64,000 nt of DNA, taken from Vibrio metschnikovii CIP 69.14. Lineage in GTDB: Bacteria; Pseudomonadota; Gammaproteobacteria; Enterobacterales; Vibrionaceae. Positions 47,510-56,486 of the stretch are shown here, piece by piece. The stretch covers positions 62,001 to 126,000 of the forward strand of contig NZ_ACZO01000004.1 in NCBI RefSeq assembly GCF_000176155.1, written 5' to 3'. Made by a program: the position numbers and the translations under genes. A model generated the notes under the pieces. That model saw only the letters and a program-made list of their open reading frames with translations, was not told the origin of the DNA and did not search any database. Each line of letters starts with the position of its first letter. Positions within the stretch are counted from its first letter, which is position 1.

Positions 47510-47657
47510 CTATTTAATCGTAATTTATAGTATGCAACTTGGCTCTATAATTTGGCCTTGATCAGACTATCTCCGTCTCAGCGTTATCACGCTCAATCAA
47601 GAGATAGTAATAATTAGTAAACTCCACCAAGGACGCTGAATACAGGTAGTAACTCCT

Positions 47658-49262
47658 ATGAGTGTTTCATCACAACCAGACTTTTCTATACGAGCGATTG
47701 GTCAACGTCCTCCGTTTTATTTACTGCTCAGTGCTGGTTTTATCTCGCTATTGATGATCATTCCGCTGTTTTACTTGGTTCTGCGTGCATCACAAGCTGA
47801 TTATGATCAGCTGATTGAATTGGTGTTTCGCGCACGCAATTGGCAACTTTTACTCAATACATTATCTCTGACCTTTGGCGTACTCGCCGTTTGTACCTTT
47901 TTAGCACTGCCCATGGCGTGGTTAGTTACCCGTACCTCGATAGCAGGAAAACAGCTGTTAACCATTCTAGCCATTGTTCCCCTTGCGATACCCGGTTACG
48001 TGATGGCTTATGCTCTACTCGGTATCGGCGGCAATATGGGGGCATTAGCTCACCTATTTGATATTCGAATCAGTAATATCTCCGGCTATTGGGGGGCGGT
48101 GTGGGCGCTGGCGCTTTATACCTATCCGTATATATTTCTGAATCTACGTGCAGCGCTGTTAGGATTAGACAGTAGCTTGGAAGAAAGTGCCTACAGCCTT
48201 GGTTATTCACGATTGGCCACCTTTCGTTTTGTGATGCTGCCACACTTATTACCGGCGCTCCTCGCTGGCTATATAGTGGTGGCTCTTTATGTGCTCGGCG
48301 ATTTTGGCGCCGTAGCCTTAATGCGCTATGAAGCGTTTAGTTTTGCGATTTTTAATCAGTATTCAGGGGCATTTGATCGGATTTACGCCGCTTGGTTATC
48401 ACTCATGTTACTGGCACTCGCGGGCAGTTTTTTATTAATTGAATACTCATTGTTAAAACGGAAACGCCTGTCCAGTGTCGGTAGTGGTGTTACTCGTCAT
48501 GCAAAACCGTTCGCCTTAGGAGCTTGGACTCCTGCAGCCTGGCTCTATGTCACTGTCGTGTTTTCCGCCTCCATTGGTTTGCCTTTAACCATGCTCGGTT
48601 ACTGGATGATCGTCATACCACCGGATATCAATTTGCTCATGCAAGTCCCTTTCACTTTTGCACGCTCTGCCTTTGCCGCCGCACCCGCCGCGTTATTGGC
48701 GGCTTTGATGGCGCTGCCGCTGTGTTATTTAGTGACTCGCTATCCATCGCCGTTAACACGCACCATGGAACGCAGTGCTTACATTGGTTATGCACTGCCT
48801 CCTTTAACCCTCGCTTTAGCCATGGTGTTTTTTGCTCTGCATAGTGCATTTTTCTTATACCAGACCTTAGCATTGCTGATCTTGACTTGGAGTCTAGCCA
48901 CCCTTGCCTTAGCGATGGGCCCGATCCGCAGCGCGCTAATCCAAACCCGTCAAAATACCGAAGAAGCGGCGCAGTCCTTAGGTTATAGTTCAAGCGCTAG
49001 TTTTTTGTATGTGGTACTCCCTCGCTTAAGACGCGGTATTTTAGCTTCGATAGCCTTGGTATTTCTGTTCTGCATGAAAGAACTGCCGATCACTTTCTTA
49101 CTCGCTCCTACGGGTTATCACACTTTAGCGGTGACGGTGTTTTCACGAACTTCGGAAGGGCTGATGGCAGAGGCTGCCCCCTTTGCGACGGCGATTGTTT
49201 TATTTTCTAGTTTATCGATCGGTTTAATCTTAAATCGTGAAAAGATCAAAGGGACCCAATGA
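47658..49262 (+). CDS. fbpB: ferric iron ABC transporter permease
   Basis: A 534-residue permease with two fused homologous halves, about twelve membrane helices in total, typical of FbpB/SfuB. Each half has an EAA loop (SLEESAYSLGYSRLATFRFVML and NTEEAAQSLGYSSSASFLYVVL). It transports Fe3+ from FbpA into the cytosol. The stop overlaps the fbpC start by four bases (ATGA). Confidence 0.95.
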   Translation: MSVSSQPDFSIRAIGQRPPFYLLLSAGFISLLMIIPLFYLVLRASQADYDQLIELVFRARNWQLLLNTLSLTFGVLAVCTFLALPMAWLVTRTSIAGKQLLTILAIVPLAIPGYVMAYALLGIGGNMGALAHLFDIRISNISGYWGAVWALALYTYPYIFLNLRAALLGLDSSLEESAYSLGYSRLATFRFVMLPHLLPALLAGYIVVALYVLGDFGAVALMRYEAFSFAIFNQYSGAFDRIYAAWLSLMLLALAGSFLLIEYSLLKRKRLSSVGSGVTRHAKPFALGAWTPAAWLYVTVVFSASIGLPLTMLGYWMIVIPPDINLLMQVPFTFARSAFAAAPAALLAALMALPLCYLVTRYPSPLTRTMERSAYIGYALPPLTLALAMVFFALHSAFFLYQTLALLILTWSLATLALAMGPIRSALIQTRQNTEEAAQSLGYSSSASFLYVVLPRLRRGILASIALVFLFCMKELPITFLLAPTGYHTLAVTVFSRTSEGLMAEAAPFATAIVLFSSLSIGLILNREKIKGTQ

Positions 49263-50350
49263 GTTCATACAACCTTGTTATTGACGCTATGCAAGACACC
49301 TTAGCGGCTGAAAAATCGCCTCATTGCCAATACCAAATTCAAGCGCAGCAATTAAGTAAATGGTTTACTGATAGCGATCAACCTGCAGTCAGCGATGTTT
49401 CTTTTCAACTGCAAGCCGGTGAAATTTTGGCTTTATTAGGTCCCAGCGGCTGCGGAAAAACCACCACATTACGCATGCTGGCTGGATTTGAGCAACCTAA
49501 CTCAGGCCAGATTGCCCTTCATGGCCAAGAGGTCACTCAACGACCCGCACAAGAACGTAATATCGGCATCGTCTTTCAAGATTATGCGCTGTTTCCGCAC
49601 ATGACGGTGGAACAAAACATCATGTTTGCCATGCGTACGACGCCCAAAAATCAGCGTGCAGAAAAAGCGATCCCTTGGTTAGAGTTAATGGGACTAAGCC
49701 ATTTATGTCATCGTTATCCCAATGAGTTATCTGGCGGTCAGCAACAGCGAGTTGCACTCGCGCGCACCTTAGCCGCAGAGCCCGATCTCGTGCTACTTGA
49801 TGAGCCGTTTAGTAACCTTGATGCGGCACTGCGTGAAGCCACGCGTAATGAAATGCGTCAATTATTTAAACGCTCAGGAACAACGGTGATTTTAGTGACT
49901 CATGATCAAGCGGAAGCACTGTGCTTCGCCGATAAAATTGGCGTGATGCAACAAGGTAAATTGGTGCAAATCGGTACGCCACAACAGGTCTATCAGCAAC
50001 CGATCAATGCGTTTGTTGCTCAGTTCTTAGGTCATACTAATTTAATCACCGGTCAAGTTGATGGCGATCAAGTACAGACTCGCTTAGGCAATATCACGCT
50101 TCCCGGATTGTCTGAACCCAGTGTTACTCTCTCTATTCGACCAGAAGATATTCAACTGAGCAGCCAGCTAAACCAGCAGCAGACACAAGCGACGGTGATC
50201 AGCCGTGAATTTCGTGGCCATGATTACTTTTATACCCTACAACTGGATGAACTGAATTTATCAGTCATCACTAACCGTCACGCTGAATTTGCCGTGGGTC
50301 AAACGGTCGCTATTACCAACATCGCTTACGCTTGCCGTTTACTTGCATAA
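49259..50350 (+). CDS. fbpC: ferric iron ABC transporter ATPase
   Basis: A 363-residue ATPase: Walker A GPSGCGKTT, Q-loop VFQDYALFPHMTV, signature LSGGQQQRVALART, Walker B LVLLDEPFSNLD, H-loop VTHD, followed by a C-terminal TOBE-like domain (LSIRPEDIQL). The N-terminus carries about 25 residues before the first strand, slightly long for the family; a downstream start is possible, but the ATGA overlap with fbpB supports 49259. Confidence 0.95.
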   Translation: MSSYNLVIDAMQDTLAAEKSPHCQYQIQAQQLSKWFTDSDQPAVSDVSFQLQAGEILALLGPSGCGKTTTLRMLAGFEQPNSGQIALHGQEVTQRPAQERNIGIVFQDYALFPHMTVEQNIMFAMRTTPKNQRAEKAIPWLELMGLSHLCHRYPNELSGGQQQRVALARTLAAEPDLVLLDEPFSNLDAALREATRNEMRQLFKRSGTTVILVTHDQAEALCFADKIGVMQQGKLVQIGTPQQVYQQPINAFVAQFLGHTNLITGQVDGDQVQTRLGNITLPGLSEPSVTLSIRPEDIQLSSQLNQQQTQATVISREFRGHDYFYTLQLDELNLSVITNRHAEFAVGQTVAITNIAYACRLLA

Positions 50351-50353
50351 AAA

Positions 50354-50383
50354 ATCCCCTTACTGAGCCTTCAGTAAGGGGAT
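50354..50383. terminator. terminator between fbpC and amtB
   Basis: ATCCCCTTACTGA / TCAGTAAGGGGAT, a 13-base perfect stem with loop GCCT. On the minus strand it is followed by TTTTTATGC, so it is a good terminator for amtB; convergent fbpC also ends here. Confidence 0.9.
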
Positions 50384-50402
50384 GATCAACGATTCAATAT
50401 CG

Positions 50403-51632
50403 CTATTTTAGAGTGACAAATTCAGGGTAAGCATCAACGCCGCAGTCATGAATGTCCATGCCTTGCATTTCTTCTTCTTCAGTGACTCGAATACCAATCG
50501 TCGCTTTGAGAATCGCCCACACCACCAAGCTAGCCGTAAACACCCAAGCAAAAATCACCGCAGCACCTAATAATTGAGCGGTTAATGTCGCTTCAGGGTT
50601 ACTTAAAGGCACCACCAGCAAACCAAACAAACCACACACACCGTGTACTGAGATGGCACCGACTGGATCATCAATTTTGAGTTTATCCAAACCGACAATA
50701 CTGAACACCACAATCACTCCAGCCACTGCGCCAATCGCCACCGAATAGAGAGGCGATGGTGACAGAGGATCGGCGGTGATCGCCACTAAACCCGCTAATG
50801 CACCATTGAGGATCATGGTCAGATCGGCTTTACCCCAAGTAGTTTTGCATACCAGTAGCGCTGCAATCGCTCCCGCTGCCGCTGCCGCATTAGTATTTAA
50901 GAACACTTGCGCTACTGAGGTGGCATTCTCAAAATCGGAGATCATTAATTGTGAGCCACCGTTAAAGCCAAACCAACCAAACCATAGAATAAAGGTCCCC
51001 AAGGTTGCTAACGGCATGTTTGAACCAGGGATCGGGAAGATTTGGCCATTTTTACCATACTTACCTTTACGAGCACCGAGCAAGAGCACACCCGCTAAAG
51101 CCGCAGAGGCTCCCGCCATATGCACAATTCCTGAACCAGCAAAATCACTGTATCCTGCCGCATCCAAAAAGCCGCCACCCCATGTCCAGTAACCTGAAAC
51201 CGGATAAATAAATGCCGTTAACACTAAGGCAAAAATCAAAAACGCCCACAGCTTCATTCGCTCAGCCACGGCGCCAGAGACCACTGACATCGCGGTAGCC
51301 ACAAACACCACTTGGAAAAAGAAATCCGCTTGCAAAGCAAAATCAGCACCTTCTTCTTGGCTACCAATTAAACCACCCAGTGAAGGAAATAAACCACCTT
51401 CAGCATTATCAACATACATAATGTGATAGCCGACGATCAAAAACGTTGTACAAGCTATCGCATATAAAACAAAGTTTTTGGTTAAAATTTCGGTGGTGTT
51501 CTTAGAGCGAACTAAACCCGCTTCTAACATGGCAAATCCAGCCGCCATCCACATCACTAATGCGCCAGAAATTAATAAAAAGAACGTATCCAGTGCATAG
51601 CGCAGCTCAGTTACTGTCAGTGACAATTCCAT
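50403..51632 (-). CDS. amtB: ammonium transporter AmtB
   Basis: A roughly 409-residue Amt/Rh channel with eleven membrane helices and no obvious cleaved signal. The family signatures WMAAGFAMLEAGLVRSKNT and DPVGAISVHGVCGLFG (second twin His) are present. It conducts NH3/NH4+ and is closed by GlnK. Starts at 51638 and 51632 are both possible; GGAG at 51642-51645 is better spaced for 51632 (MELSLTV). It follows glnK in the usual glnK-amtB operon, with sigma54 control suggested upstream. Confidence 0.95.
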   Translation of the reverse strand: MELSLTVTELRYALDTFFLLISGALVMWMAAGFAMLEAGLVRSKNTTEILTKNFVLYAIACTTFLIVGYHIMYVDNAEGGLFPSLGGLIGSQEEGADFALQADFFFQVVFVATAMSVVSGAVAERMKLWAFLIFALVLTAFIYPVSGYWTWGGGFLDAAGYSDFAGSGIVHMAGASAALAGVLLLGARKGKYGKNGQIFPIPGSNMPLATLGTFILWFGWFGFNGGSQLMISDFENATSVAQVFLNTNAAAAAGAIAALLVCKTTWGKADLTMILNGALAGLVAITADPLSPSPLYSVAIGAVAGVIVVFSIVGLDKLKIDDPVGAISVHGVCGLFGLLVVPLSNPEATLTAQLLGAAVIFAWVFTASLVVWAILKATIGIRVTEEEEMQGMDIHDCGVDAYPEFVTLK

Positions 51633-51658
51633 AGTCATATTCTCCAATCCATTGAATG

Positions 51659-52006
<348 letters not shown>

Positions 52007-52040
52007 TCAATCGCAGTCATCCATTTCCTACTCATACAAT

Positions 52041-52056
52041 CCAAGGTACGTGCCAA
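52041..52056 (-). promoter_or_regulatory. candidate sigma54 promoter of glnK-amtB
   Basis: The minus strand reads TTGGCACGTACCTTGG: a perfect -24 element (TGGCACG) and a near -12 (TTGG in place of TTGC) at the correct four-base spacing, about 45-60 bases before the glnK start. Paired with the NtrC-like palindrome upstream, this predicts nitrogen-limitation control. Confidence 0.65.
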
Positions 52057-52117
52057 CTTTTTAACGTATTGTTTATAAAGATTATTTACTTAAAATTAGC
52101 GCTTAAAATATGCAAAA

Positions 52118-52134
52118 CGCACCATAAAGGTGCG
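52118..52134. promoter_or_regulatory. candidate NtrC-binding site
   Basis: CGCACCATAAAGGTGCG is a perfect palindrome around ATAAA and matches the NtrC consensus TGCACC-N5-GGTGCA except at the outermost base on each side. It lies about 60-75 bases upstream of the sigma54-like promoter, a normal enhancer distance. Confidence 0.75.
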
Positions 52135-52203
52135 TAAATTCCCACTATTGAAGCAACCGCTTCACGTTTCACTGATGTTGTGCAACGTATTGTCAGCCTC
52201 GAC

Positions 52204-52590
52204 CTAACCGAGCGAAGTCGGCCGATAGCGAATAAATTCACACCACTGCTCAATCATCAAGATAAAATCATCCAAACCACAGCTCGCTGTGCTTTCACAA
52301 TCATAAAAATCAAAGTCACTCTCGATGTCTAACTCATCCTCATGAGACAACACATTGGCTTGCACAGTCACTTCATCGGCTAGGATCATCAAGCTAATTT
52401 CACGCCCTTCTAAGATATGCTCTTGGTTCGGCGCTTGCTGGGCTTGATGAATGGCTTGTAACACTTGATCGACTTTTTGACGGTCATGACTGATCTCTTC
52501 TTGCAACCAGCGGCCAATGATTTCGTGGCCCATTGAAAATGCGCAGTAATAACTGCCATCAAGGGTATTTTTTTTAAATTCGTAGTCCAT
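52204..52590 (-). CDS. yacL: YacL/UPF0231 family protein
   Basis: A 128-residue acidic protein of unknown function matching the UPF0231/YacL family by its start MDYEFKKN, the central MGHEIIGRWLQEE and C-terminal CGLDDFILMIEQWCEFI. The start at 52590 is chosen over an upstream in-frame position by family alignment. It lies upstream of and co-oriented with glnK, but the glnK promoter elements separate them. Confidence 0.9.
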   Translation of the reverse strand: MDYEFKKNTLDGSYYCAFSMGHEIIGRWLQEEISHDRQKVDQVLQAIHQAQQAPNQEHILEGREISLMILADEVTVQANVLSHEDELDIESDFDFYDCESTASCGLDDFILMIEQWCEFIRYRPTSLG

Positions 52591-52730
52591 CAGGTTCTCT
52601 GCCATTAATGCTTGGGGATAAATAGAATCTTGTTATTATCGATGATTATCGACACTAAAGAAACTCAACGGTCTCCTTGCTCAGCGATGGTTTACTCTAA
52701 TCAACGGCCTCAGCCCAATAAGGTGTAATA

Positions 52731-53876
52731 ATGAAAATTGTCATTGCTCCTGATTCATACAAAGAAAGCCTAACTGCGATGGAAGTGGCTACCGCGATTG
52801 AAAATGGATTTAAACAAGTCTTCCCTAACGCCCAGTACCTAAAATTACCCATGGCCGATGGTGGAGAAGGCACGGTTCAATCCCTAGTTGACGCGACCGG
52901 TGGATCCATTTTTATGGCCACAGTCACCGCCCCTTTAGGTGAACAGATTGAAGGTTTCTACGGATTAATGGGCGATGGTAAAACGGCTATCATAGAGATG
53001 GCGGCCGCATCTGGTTTACACCTTGTCGCGCCAGAGCTGCGCAACCCAATGAAAACCACCAGCTATGGCACCGGTGAACTGATCAAAGCTGCACTCGAGC
53101 ACGAGGTTGAGCAGATCATCATAGGGATTGGTGGCAGCGCGACTAACGATGGCGGTTTAGGCATGGCGCAAGCATTAGGGGTTAAAATGCTGGATGCACA
53201 AGGCGATGAGCTAGGTTTTGGTGGTGAAGAACTGGCTAAGCTGGCTCGCATTGATACCTCTGCTATCGACCCACGCTTAGCTAAAATCACGCTACAAGTG
53301 GCTTGTGATGTGAATAATCCTTTATGCGGTAAACAAGGGGCAACGCAGATATTTGGCCCACAAAAAGGCGCAACACCAGAGATGGTTGCGCAGCTTGATA
53401 CCAACCTTGCCCATTACGCACAGATCATCAAAACGCAACTGGCAATCGATGTCAAAGATATCCCTGGCGCAGGCGCGGCGGGAGGTTTAGGAGCAGCGCT
53501 GATTGGTCTGCTTGGTGCAAGCCTACGTCCCGGCATTGAGATTGTCATGGAAGCCGTCAATCTAAGTGATATGGTCAAAGATGCCGATTTAGTGATTACT
53601 GGCGAAGGGCGCATTGATAGCCAGACTATTTATGGCAAAACGCCCATCGGGGTGGCACGGACTGCAAAACGTTTTTCGGTTCCGGTAATTGGCATTGCGG
53701 GGAGTTTGTCTGCCGATTGCGGCATTGTGCATCAGCATGGGATGGATGCGGTATTCAGCGTAGTACCAGGTTGCGTTGACTTAGCGACCGCTTTTGCCGA
53801 GGCGGCGCAAAATATCGAGCTCACTGCACGCAATGTGGCGGCAGTATTGCGTTTGTCTCGCGCGGATCAATCTTAA
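52731..53876 (+). CDS. glycerate kinase (GarK/GlxK family)
   Basis: A 381-residue kinase phosphorylating D-glycerate to a phosphoglycerate. The start MKIVIAPDSYKESLTAMEVA and MADGGEGTVQSLVDATGG are diagnostic, as are GIGGSATNDGGLGMAQALG and TGEGRIDSQTIYGKTPIGVA. The standalone gene has no linked glycerate or glyoxylate genes. It is divergent from yacL and convergent with the TonB receptor gene, with its stop inside a 13-base hairpin stem. Confidence 0.93.
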   Translation: MKIVIAPDSYKESLTAMEVATAIENGFKQVFPNAQYLKLPMADGGEGTVQSLVDATGGSIFMATVTAPLGEQIEGFYGLMGDGKTAIIEMAAASGLHLVAPELRNPMKTTSYGTGELIKAALEHEVEQIIIGIGGSATNDGGLGMAQALGVKMLDAQGDELGFGGEELAKLARIDTSAIDPRLAKITLQVACDVNNPLCGKQGATQIFGPQKGATPEMVAQLDTNLAHYAQIIKTQLAIDVKDIPGAGAAGGLGAALIGLLGASLRPGIEIVMEAVNLSDMVKDADLVITGEGRIDSQTIYGKTPIGVARTAKRFSVPVIGIAGSLSADCGIVHQHGMDAVFSVVPGCVDLATAFAEAAQNIELTARNVAAVLRLSRADQS

Positions 53877-53904
53877 TCGTCGTTAGCCAATGACGATTAA
53901 GATT
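53869..53904. terminator. hairpin containing the glycerate kinase stop codon
   Basis: AATCTTAATCGTC (53869-53881) pairs perfectly with GACGATTAAGATT (53892-53904); the stop TAA (53874-53876) is in the left arm. It is the first of three tandem palindromes between convergent genes. Confidence 0.65.
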
Positions 53905-53909
53905 ACACC

Positions 53910-53933
53910 AAGCAGCATGATGTCATGCTGCTT
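53910..53933. terminator. second tandem palindrome
   Basis: AAGCAGCATGA-TG-TCATGCTGCTT, a perfect 11-base stem with a two-base loop, between the glycerate kinase and TonB receptor genes. No U-run follows on the plus strand. Confidence 0.6.
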
Positions 53934-53939
53934 AATAAA

Positions 53940-53969
53940 AATGCCAGTGATCGTCAGATCACTGGCATT
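53940..53969 (-). terminator. TonB receptor gene terminator
   Basis: AATGCCAGTGATC-GTCA-GATCACTGGCATT is a perfect 13-base stem. On the minus strand it is followed by TTTTATTAAG, giving an intrinsic terminator 32 bases past the receptor stop. Confidence 0.85.
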
Positions 53970-54001
53970 GTCTATTCACGACTTATCACTCAACACGAGA
54001 C

Positions 54002-56197
54002 TTAGAAAGTGTAGTTAGCCGAAATCCATAAGCGGCGTCCTTCTAAAATCGCACCTTTGGTCGATTGTTGAAGATGACTGTATTGACTGGCGTAGTAGGT
54101 ATCACCGTCATACTCATAAGCGGTGAACTTACGAAAATCTTGGTTAAATAAGTTATAAATTGTCGCATTGACACTGAAATTTTTATTGATCCGATAAGCA
54201 CCACCCAGATCAAACAGGGTATACGCTTTAATATCACCTACCGCATCGTACATCGCTTTATTAGCGGCAGTGAGATCTTCCACTAAACCATTAAAGCGAC
54301 GACTTTCGCCACGATAATTCACCGCTAACCAAACATTCGCTTGCTCAGTCGCAGCCCAGTTCACTTTCGCACTGGCTTTGTGTTTTGGTGTATCACTCAG
54401 CTCGCCAGCAACCTTACCTTTTTCCTTAATTTCCGTTTCGGTAAAGGTGTAGTTCATCGAGAAATTCACGGTGTCGAGCAATGGCATCGCAAAGGCAAAT
54501 TCAACACCACGACTGTAAGCTTCATCAACGTTAGTTTGTTGGCTAAAGGTATCTTGAGCCCAGTTATCACCATAACTCACGCAGCCAGGACGGTTCGGAT
54601 TGGTCGATGAGAAACAGTTGTATAATGGCGTACCCGTTGAGATTTTATCATCAAACTGGTTATGGAATAGCGTTACATTGGTAGTAATGCCTTGCTCACC
54701 ATTGTAGTAAAAACCAATCTCGGTAGTGCGAGTGGTCTCTGGTTTTAGATCCGGAGAACCGATGGTAATTTGTGTCCCTTGCCCAGTAATCCCATTAATG
54801 CCACTGTGCAACGCATTCACTTGTGGTGCTTTATAACCGGTACTCACGCCACCTTTGACTGTCATTGTCGGACTCAGGCTGTACACTGCATAGGCACGAG
54901 GACTGAAGTGGCTACCAAAGGCATCATGATGATCGTAACGTCCACCTAAAGTCAGGCTTAAAGCATCTGTGATTAACCATTCATCTTCGGCAAACAGTGA
55001 CCACGTTTTTTGCTCAAAATCTTCGCTGACCATACCGTCAGTCATAGAAGCATTCCAGTACTGCGCTCCCACGGTCAGGTAATGATCATCACCGATGGTC
55101 GTATTTAGTTTGGTATCAAACACAATATTGGTGGTTTCTAATTCACGCTGATCTTTGACATTCTTACCTGGGATACCACTCGGACGATTTGGATTCCCCG
55201 GAATGGTGCGACCAATGGTCTCAGAAACGTTATACATGACACTCGATTCCCATACCCCTAAATCTACTTGAGAAGTATGACCGAGTGCAAACTGACGGTT
55301 TTCATAGCGTAACTCGTCAGCATAACCGCGCCAATTGGTTGCAGTATCATTGTTGCTCAGTTTACGATTTTCTGGAGTACCGTTATCGTAATTCTGACGA
55401 GATAAGTCCATATCGAACCATAAGTTATGATCGTCTATCGCAATGTAATCAAAACGAGTACCAAAGGTATAGTTTTCATTATCGACTTTGCTTTGCCCAC
55501 GGGCGTCTAGCTCGCGACCATCTGCTCCCTGCGCAGTCAGATTGGATTCATTACGTTTATAAAAACTACCGCGAACGGCTAGACCTAGCGTATCAGCGAT
55601 CAGCGGACCACTGGTATGCAAACTGGTTTTATGAGTATCACCAAATTCACGCTCTTGCTGCCAAGTATAATCTTGGGTGATCGATGTATTCCAAGTGTCG
55701 GTTACTTTACGGGTGATGATATTGATAACCCCGCCCATCGCATCTGAGCCGTAGAGCGTTGACATCGGGCCACGGACAATTTCAATTCGCTCAATAGCAT
55801 TAACCGGCGGCATAACCCCACCAGACATCTCACCAAAGCCATTTGGTGTGATATTTCCCGCAACATTTTGTCTGCGACCATCAATCAAAATCAGCGTATA
55901 TTCAGACGGCATACCACGGATACTGATGTTCAAACCACCGGTTTTTCCAGTATTACCAAAAACATCAATCCCTTCTTGATCTTGTAGCGCTTCAGCAAGA
56001 TTAGCAAAACGCTTCATTTCCAGATCAGCACGGGAGATCACACTGATGGTAGCGGGAGCATGAGTCAATTTCTTTTCAAAACCAGAAGCGGTGACGACCA
56101 TCACTTCATCCGCTTTACTTTCCACTTGGGCCAACACAGGCAAATGACACAGCGAGGCAATCGCCACCGCTAAGCTCGTTTTACGAGTTAACAACAT
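54002..56197 (-). CDS. TonB-dependent outer membrane receptor
   Basis: A 731-residue receptor with signal peptide ending VLAQ, TonB box region DEVMVVTASG, plug domain (about 35-165, including LILIDGRRQNVAG and IERIEIVRGPMSTLYGSDAMGGVINIIT) and a 22-strand barrel ending ISANYTF. The plug resembles CirA-type catecholate siderophore receptors; the ligand is not certain, and a metal complex linked to the neighbouring ABC system is an alternative. AAGGAATAG precedes the ATG. The Fur-like 16-mer upstream suggests iron regulation. It follows a two-component pair on the same strand. Confidence 0.92.
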   Translation of the reverse strand: MLLTRKTSLAVAIASLCHLPVLAQVESKADEVMVVTASGFEKKLTHAPATISVISRADLEMKRFANLAEALQDQEGIDVFGNTGKTGGLNISIRGMPSEYTLILIDGRRQNVAGNITPNGFGEMSGGVMPPVNAIERIEIVRGPMSTLYGSDAMGGVINIITRKVTDTWNTSITQDYTWQQEREFGDTHKTSLHTSGPLIADTLGLAVRGSFYKRNESNLTAQGADGRELDARGQSKVDNENYTFGTRFDYIAIDDHNLWFDMDLSRQNYDNGTPENRKLSNNDTATNWRGYADELRYENRQFALGHTSQVDLGVWESSVMYNVSETIGRTIPGNPNRPSGIPGKNVKDQRELETTNIVFDTKLNTTIGDDHYLTVGAQYWNASMTDGMVSEDFEQKTWSLFAEDEWLITDALSLTLGGRYDHHDAFGSHFSPRAYAVYSLSPTMTVKGGVSTGYKAPQVNALHSGINGITGQGTQITIGSPDLKPETTRTTEIGFYYNGEQGITTNVTLFHNQFDDKISTGTPLYNCFSSTNPNRPGCVSYGDNWAQDTFSQQTNVDEAYSRGVEFAFAMPLLDTVNFSMNYTFTETEIKEKGKVAGELSDTPKHKASAKVNWAATEQANVWLAVNYRGESRRFNGLVEDLTAANKAMYDAVGDIKAYTLFDLGGAYRINKNFSVNATIYNLFNQDFRKFTAYEYDGDTYYASQYSHLQQSTKGAILEGRRLWISANYTF

Positions 56198-56358
56198 GGT
56201 TCTATTCCTTTATCTTTATTGCATAATGCCCATTGTTTGGTCCAAGGAGGCGCTCAACAGCGATAATGATGGCGGCACTCACCATGATTGCCGCATCACG
56301 ACAGCTTCACGTTGGTTGGAAATAAATGGGCTTGAACTATCACCGGAAGGAATCTAAC

Positions 56359-56374
56359 TAATAATAATTATCAA
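56359..56374. promoter_or_regulatory. candidate Fur box of the TonB receptor gene
   Basis: TAATAATAATTATCAA, identical to the 16-mer upstream of fbpA, lies about 165 bases upstream of the receptor start in the 289-base gap between the sensor kinase and receptor genes. Confidence 0.6.
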
Positions 56375-56486
56375 TTGTATTTACTTTACATTCTTTACAC
56401 TGATAAAGGGAACTTTTCTCAACATCCTAATCGAAAATGATATTGCCCCCTCTCAATTGGATAATATTCTGAAAAAAAGTAAATCG

